Source: JANYIP01 sp031394045 (GTDB taxonomy: Bacteria > Actinomycetota > Actinomycetes > Prado026). Taken from it: a DNA stretch of 8,600 nt. Shown here in pieces: positions 6,674 through 8,600 of the stretch. The notes below the pieces were generated by a model, which saw only the letters and a program-made list of their open reading frames with translations, did no database searches and was not told the origin of the DNA. Numbering within the stretch: position 1 is the first letter of the stretch; every line of letters starts with the position of its first letter. The translations under genes and the position numbers were made by a program. The stretch covers positions 1-8,600 of the forward strand of contig JANMWN010000086.1 in NCBI GenBank assembly GCA_031394045.1, in the 5' to 3' direction.

Positions 6674-6712
6674 GGTCTGGTCAGACCGACCTCACGCCGG
6701 TGGCCGGCGTGA
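6674..6712 (-). terminator. Tandem hairpins at the end of the ATP-grasp gene, possible partial terminator
   Basis: TCACGCCGG (6692-6700) is perfectly complementary to CCGGCGTGA (6704-6712) with a 3-nt loop, giving a 9-bp stem inside the last codons of the ATP-grasp gene. Immediately after it on the - strand, GGTCT/AGACC (6674-6678 and 6683-6687) forms a second stem over the stop codon. No T-tract follows. U-less terminators have been proposed in actinobacteria, so partial termination or an RNA stability role is possible. Confidence 0.35.
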
Positions 6713-8252
6713 CCGAGCCAGGCTCTACCAACGCCGTCCCCGAGTACTCGGCGCGGATGGAGTCGATGAGGTGCCGCGCACGGATGGTCAGGGCGGTGCC
6801 GCCGCTTGCGGTCGGTACCTGAAGCCGACCCTTGGTGACAAGCACGCCGAGGTCCGCACCCTTCCACCGGTAGTCCCCCGGTCCGTATATGCGCAGGAAG
6901 AACGCCTCGGACTCGCTCTGCAGCTGGTGCCAGTCCAGAGCGGCCCGACGAAAGACCAGCGCCCCGCCAGCATCAAGCGCGTACTGGCCCGTGCGCGCAG
7001 TCGTGTCGATACGCTCGACCACGTTGGACGTCTCCTTGATGATCATCTGGCTCCAGACGTCGTCCGCTGCGAGCTCCTCCCAGCGCTTGTTGATCTCGTC
7101 GACGTCGAGCTCGAAGTCGACGTCCATGAACTCGAGAAGGTGGAAGAGGAAGAGCGGGACGTCTGCGTAGGCACCGGCCGTGACGTTGGTGATCGCCGAC
7201 GCGCCACTGATGCGTGGGTTGAGCTCACCGAGATAGACCTCGTCGGTGTCGATATCCACCAGGACGTCAACCTCGAAGAAGCCTCGGTAGCCCTCGCGCG
7301 CGAGCCGCTTGCCGAGCCGGCGCACCAGTCGGGAGGCCTTGCTCCGCAGCTTTCCGTCAAGGACCGCTGGATACATCTCGTTTCCGCACCAACCGCCGCG
7401 GTACGGCGTCAGCTTCGCGTAGCCGGTCAGCTCGGACATGAAGGGACCGACGACGGTCCCGCTACGGGTCAGCACCGCCTCCACGGCGATCGGCCGGTTG
7501 TTGATGCGCTTCATGACCTTGATGTCCTGACCGCTGATGTCCTTGCTGTGCCTGTTCCAGTCCGCTTCCGAGCTGACGAAGAACGTGGTCTTGCCCGAGT
7601 CGCCGTAGGGCGTCTGCACGACGAGATCGTCGCCCAGACCGGCTTTCCTCGCCGCCGCCGAGAGGCCGGCCCAGTCGTCGACCTTGGTCAGGGTGTTGGG
7701 GACGCTGTATGCGCGAGCCTCGTTGCCGAGGCGGGTGGTGACGAGCTTGGAGTCCAGGTGGTCGCGCAGGCTGGCCGGGGGAAGGATCAGGTCGTAGCCG
7801 AGCTCGGCGCAGATCGCCTCCGTCTCCTCGTCGAAGAAGACCATCGCAATCTTCGGCCGCACGCCGGGGGGCAGCCCGCGGCTCATGAATGCCCGGACCT
7901 CCGGGTTGCGGAGCAGCCAGTTGTTGATCTCCTCGCCGCTGTTGAACTCGACGTAGGGCTTGTCCCTAGGTGTGAAGACCCTTGGATGGGCGTCATCCCA
8001 GGCGTCGTAATAGGCGACGTACCAGAGGTTGCGGACCCACCGGTCGAGCCCAAGCAGGTTGAACGGCGTCGCCCCGACGAAGTAGATCGGGACGTCGTTC
8101 GTCCTGAAGAAGTGACGCACCTCGGAGATGTTTCGCAACGTCCGCCGGCGTCGACCCCCGACCGATGCCCCGGGAGCGAACGGGGCGTCCGTACCGACGC
8201 TGGCCTCGGCTGAAGTGGCCGCGAGCACCGTGGACCGCTTCTTCTGGCTCAT
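6681..8252 (-). CDS. ATP-grasp ligase of unknown substrate
   Basis: This 523-residue protein has a central ATP-grasp fold, the kind that activates a carboxylate as acyl-phosphate and joins it to an amine or other nucleophile. The conserved DSKLVTTRLG (Lys169) begins the fold. The flexible loop is PYGDSGKTT (~215-223), with the strand IAVEAVL near 255-261. Metal ligands probably include Glu327 and Asp329 (FFEVDVLVD), Glu343 and Asn345 (GELNPRISGAS). The first ~40 residues are low-complexity and probably disordered. Residues 41-165 form a pre-ATP-grasp domain (DVPIYFVGATPFNLLGLDRW, KIAMVFFDEETEAICAELGYDLILPP). The C-terminal ~140 residues (FFLRIYGPGDYRWKGADLG) match no family I can name. Automated pipelines would probably label it biotin carboxylase, but no biotin-carrier domain or partner subunit is seen. 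ATG 8252 has GGAGGG close upstream and is preferred over an in-frame start at 8288. It is first of three same-strand genes with the two hydrolases. Confidence 0.8.
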   Translation of the reverse strand: MSQKKRSTVLAATSAEASVGTDAPFAPGASVGGRRRRTLRNISEVRHFFRTNDVPIYFVGATPFNLLGLDRWVRNLWYVAYYDAWDDAHPRVFTPRDKPYVEFNSGEEINNWLLRNPEVRAFMSRGLPPGVRPKIAMVFFDEETEAICAELGYDLILPPASLRDHLDSKLVTTRLGNEARAYSVPNTLTKVDDWAGLSAAARKAGLGDDLVVQTPYGDSGKTTFFVSSEADWNRHSKDISGQDIKVMKRINNRPIAVEAVLTRSGTVVGPFMSELTGYAKLTPYRGGWCGNEMYPAVLDGKLRSKASRLVRRLGKRLAREGYRGFFEVDVLVDIDTDEVYLGELNPRISGASAITNVTAGAYADVPLFLFHLLEFMDVDFELDVDEINKRWEELAADDVWSQMIIKETSNVVERIDTTARTGQYALDAGGALVFRRAALDWHQLQSESEAFFLRIYGPGDYRWKGADLGVLVTKGRLQVPTASGGTALTIRARHLIDSIRAEYSGTALVEPGSVTPATGVRSV

Positions 8253-8371
8253 GGGACCCTCCGGTCTCTCCTGCGCCCGCCGCCCCACGATGATGCCACC
8301 GCGCGATCCTGCGCGAGCCGAAATGCCGCAGAGATCGGGCTCGAGCGGGGTCGACCGTACGATCCCGAGAC
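8253..8371. other. Intergenic region upstream of the ATP-grasp gene
   Basis: This 119-bp gap, read on the - strand, must hold any promoter for the ATP-grasp/hydrolase set if it is not read from the upstream gene. I see the ribosome site next to the start but no convincing -35/-10 pair, operator palindrome or terminator. Confidence 0.4.
8257..8262 (-). promoter_or_regulatory. Shine-Dalgarno GGAGGG of the ATP-grasp gene
   Basis: On the - strand GGAGGG lies 4 nt before ATG 8250-8252. This selects it over the upstream in-frame start at 8288, which would add 12 Arg/Glu-rich residues. Confidence 0.65.
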
Positions 8372-8600
8372 TCAGACGCTGGGCGTTCGACCTCCGCGAG
8401 CCTCGATGGCCTCCGGCAGGACGGACGCGGGCAGGCCGATCAGCTCGGCCACCGGCCGCACCTCGCGGGGGAACTGCGCGGCCAGCAGCTCGGTGCCGAG
8501 CCGGTCCGTCCGCGCCTCCTCCTTGATGCGGTGCAGACGTACCGCGATCTTGGAGATCGTCTCGGGAGTCACCTCGTGCGCCGGCACCCTTGCCGTGAAC
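8372..8600 (-). CDS. Unrecognised protein, C-terminal part or small complete protein (runs to window edge)
   Basis: The frame is open from the right edge to a TGA at 8372-8374. A GTG at 8587 would give a complete 71-residue protein, but the frame stays open upstream, so a longer protein cut by the window is at least as likely. The visible part (TPETISKIAVRLHRIKEEARTDRLG, then LLAAQFPREVRPVAELIGLPASVLPEAIEARGG, with a gap at GTE) is charged and strongly helical, without transmembrane segments, cysteines or a known motif. Codon composition looks coding, with GC-rich third positions. It is on the same strand as, and 119 bp upstream of, the ATP-grasp gene, so it may belong to the same transcript. 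I cannot assign a family. Confidence 0.5.
   Translation of the reverse strand, partial: FTARVPAHEVTPETISKIAVRLHRIKEEARTDRLGTELLAAQFPREVRPVAELIGLPASVLPEAIEARGGRTPSV

Noticed and set aside
6306..8213. A 635-codon + strand frame opposite the ATP-grasp and NylB-like genes
   Set aside because: Its composition is the mirror of the well-recognised - strand genes, and no motif is visible. Long antisense frames are usual in high-GC DNA.
8253..8265. 4-bp stem placing the ATP-grasp ribosome site in a hairpin loop
   Set aside because: A 4-bp stem is too short to claim RNA-thermometer or riboswitch control.
1..8600. CRISPR array, transposase or insertion-sequence ends
   Set aside because: No regularly spaced repeats, transposase motifs or terminal inverted repeats were seen on either strand.

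Overview
The window is high-GC DNA with actinobacterial-style genes: GC-rich third codon positions, GTG starts, and Shine-Dalgarno sites such as GGAGG. The protein families suggest a soil or environmental actinobacterium of the Nocardioides or Mycobacterium type, but no gene here fixes the genus.

Left part (1-1610, + strand). The C-terminal half of a DarT-type DNA ADP-ribosyltransferase toxin runs in from outside the window. It is followed directly by its macrodomain antitoxin DarG. About 140 bp after darG lies a 44-nt fragment that is base for base the 3' half of a tRNA-Gly(UCC), from anticodon loop to CCA, with no 5' half. This is the usual scar (att site) left when an integrative element inserts into a tRNA gene. 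Its orientation places the element, and therefore darTG, on the left, and the original chromosomal flank on the right.

Middle part (1611-4297). A TetR-type repressor (- strand) and an acyl-CoA synthetase gene (+ strand) diverge with overlapping start codons (CATG), so no intergenic promoter space exists. The synthetase is a pseudogene with a one-base frameshift near 2871 and an in-frame TGA at 3290. A small DUF1330-like protein follows. Its stop overlaps the stop of the convergent gene (CTAG).

Right part (4294-8600, - strand). Transcription runs right to left through an ATP-grasp ligase, a serine hydrolase closely resembling 6-aminohexanoate-dimer (nylon oligomer) hydrolase NylB, and a C45-like Ntn hydrolase. 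The C-terminus of an unrecognised protein lies upstream at the window edge. One probable amide-forming enzyme beside two probable amide-cleaving enzymes suggests a small uncharacterised pathway for making, remodelling or salvaging an amide metabolite. The substrate cannot be read from the sequence. Three GC-rich hairpins at the end of the ATP-grasp gene may tune expression of the downstream genes.
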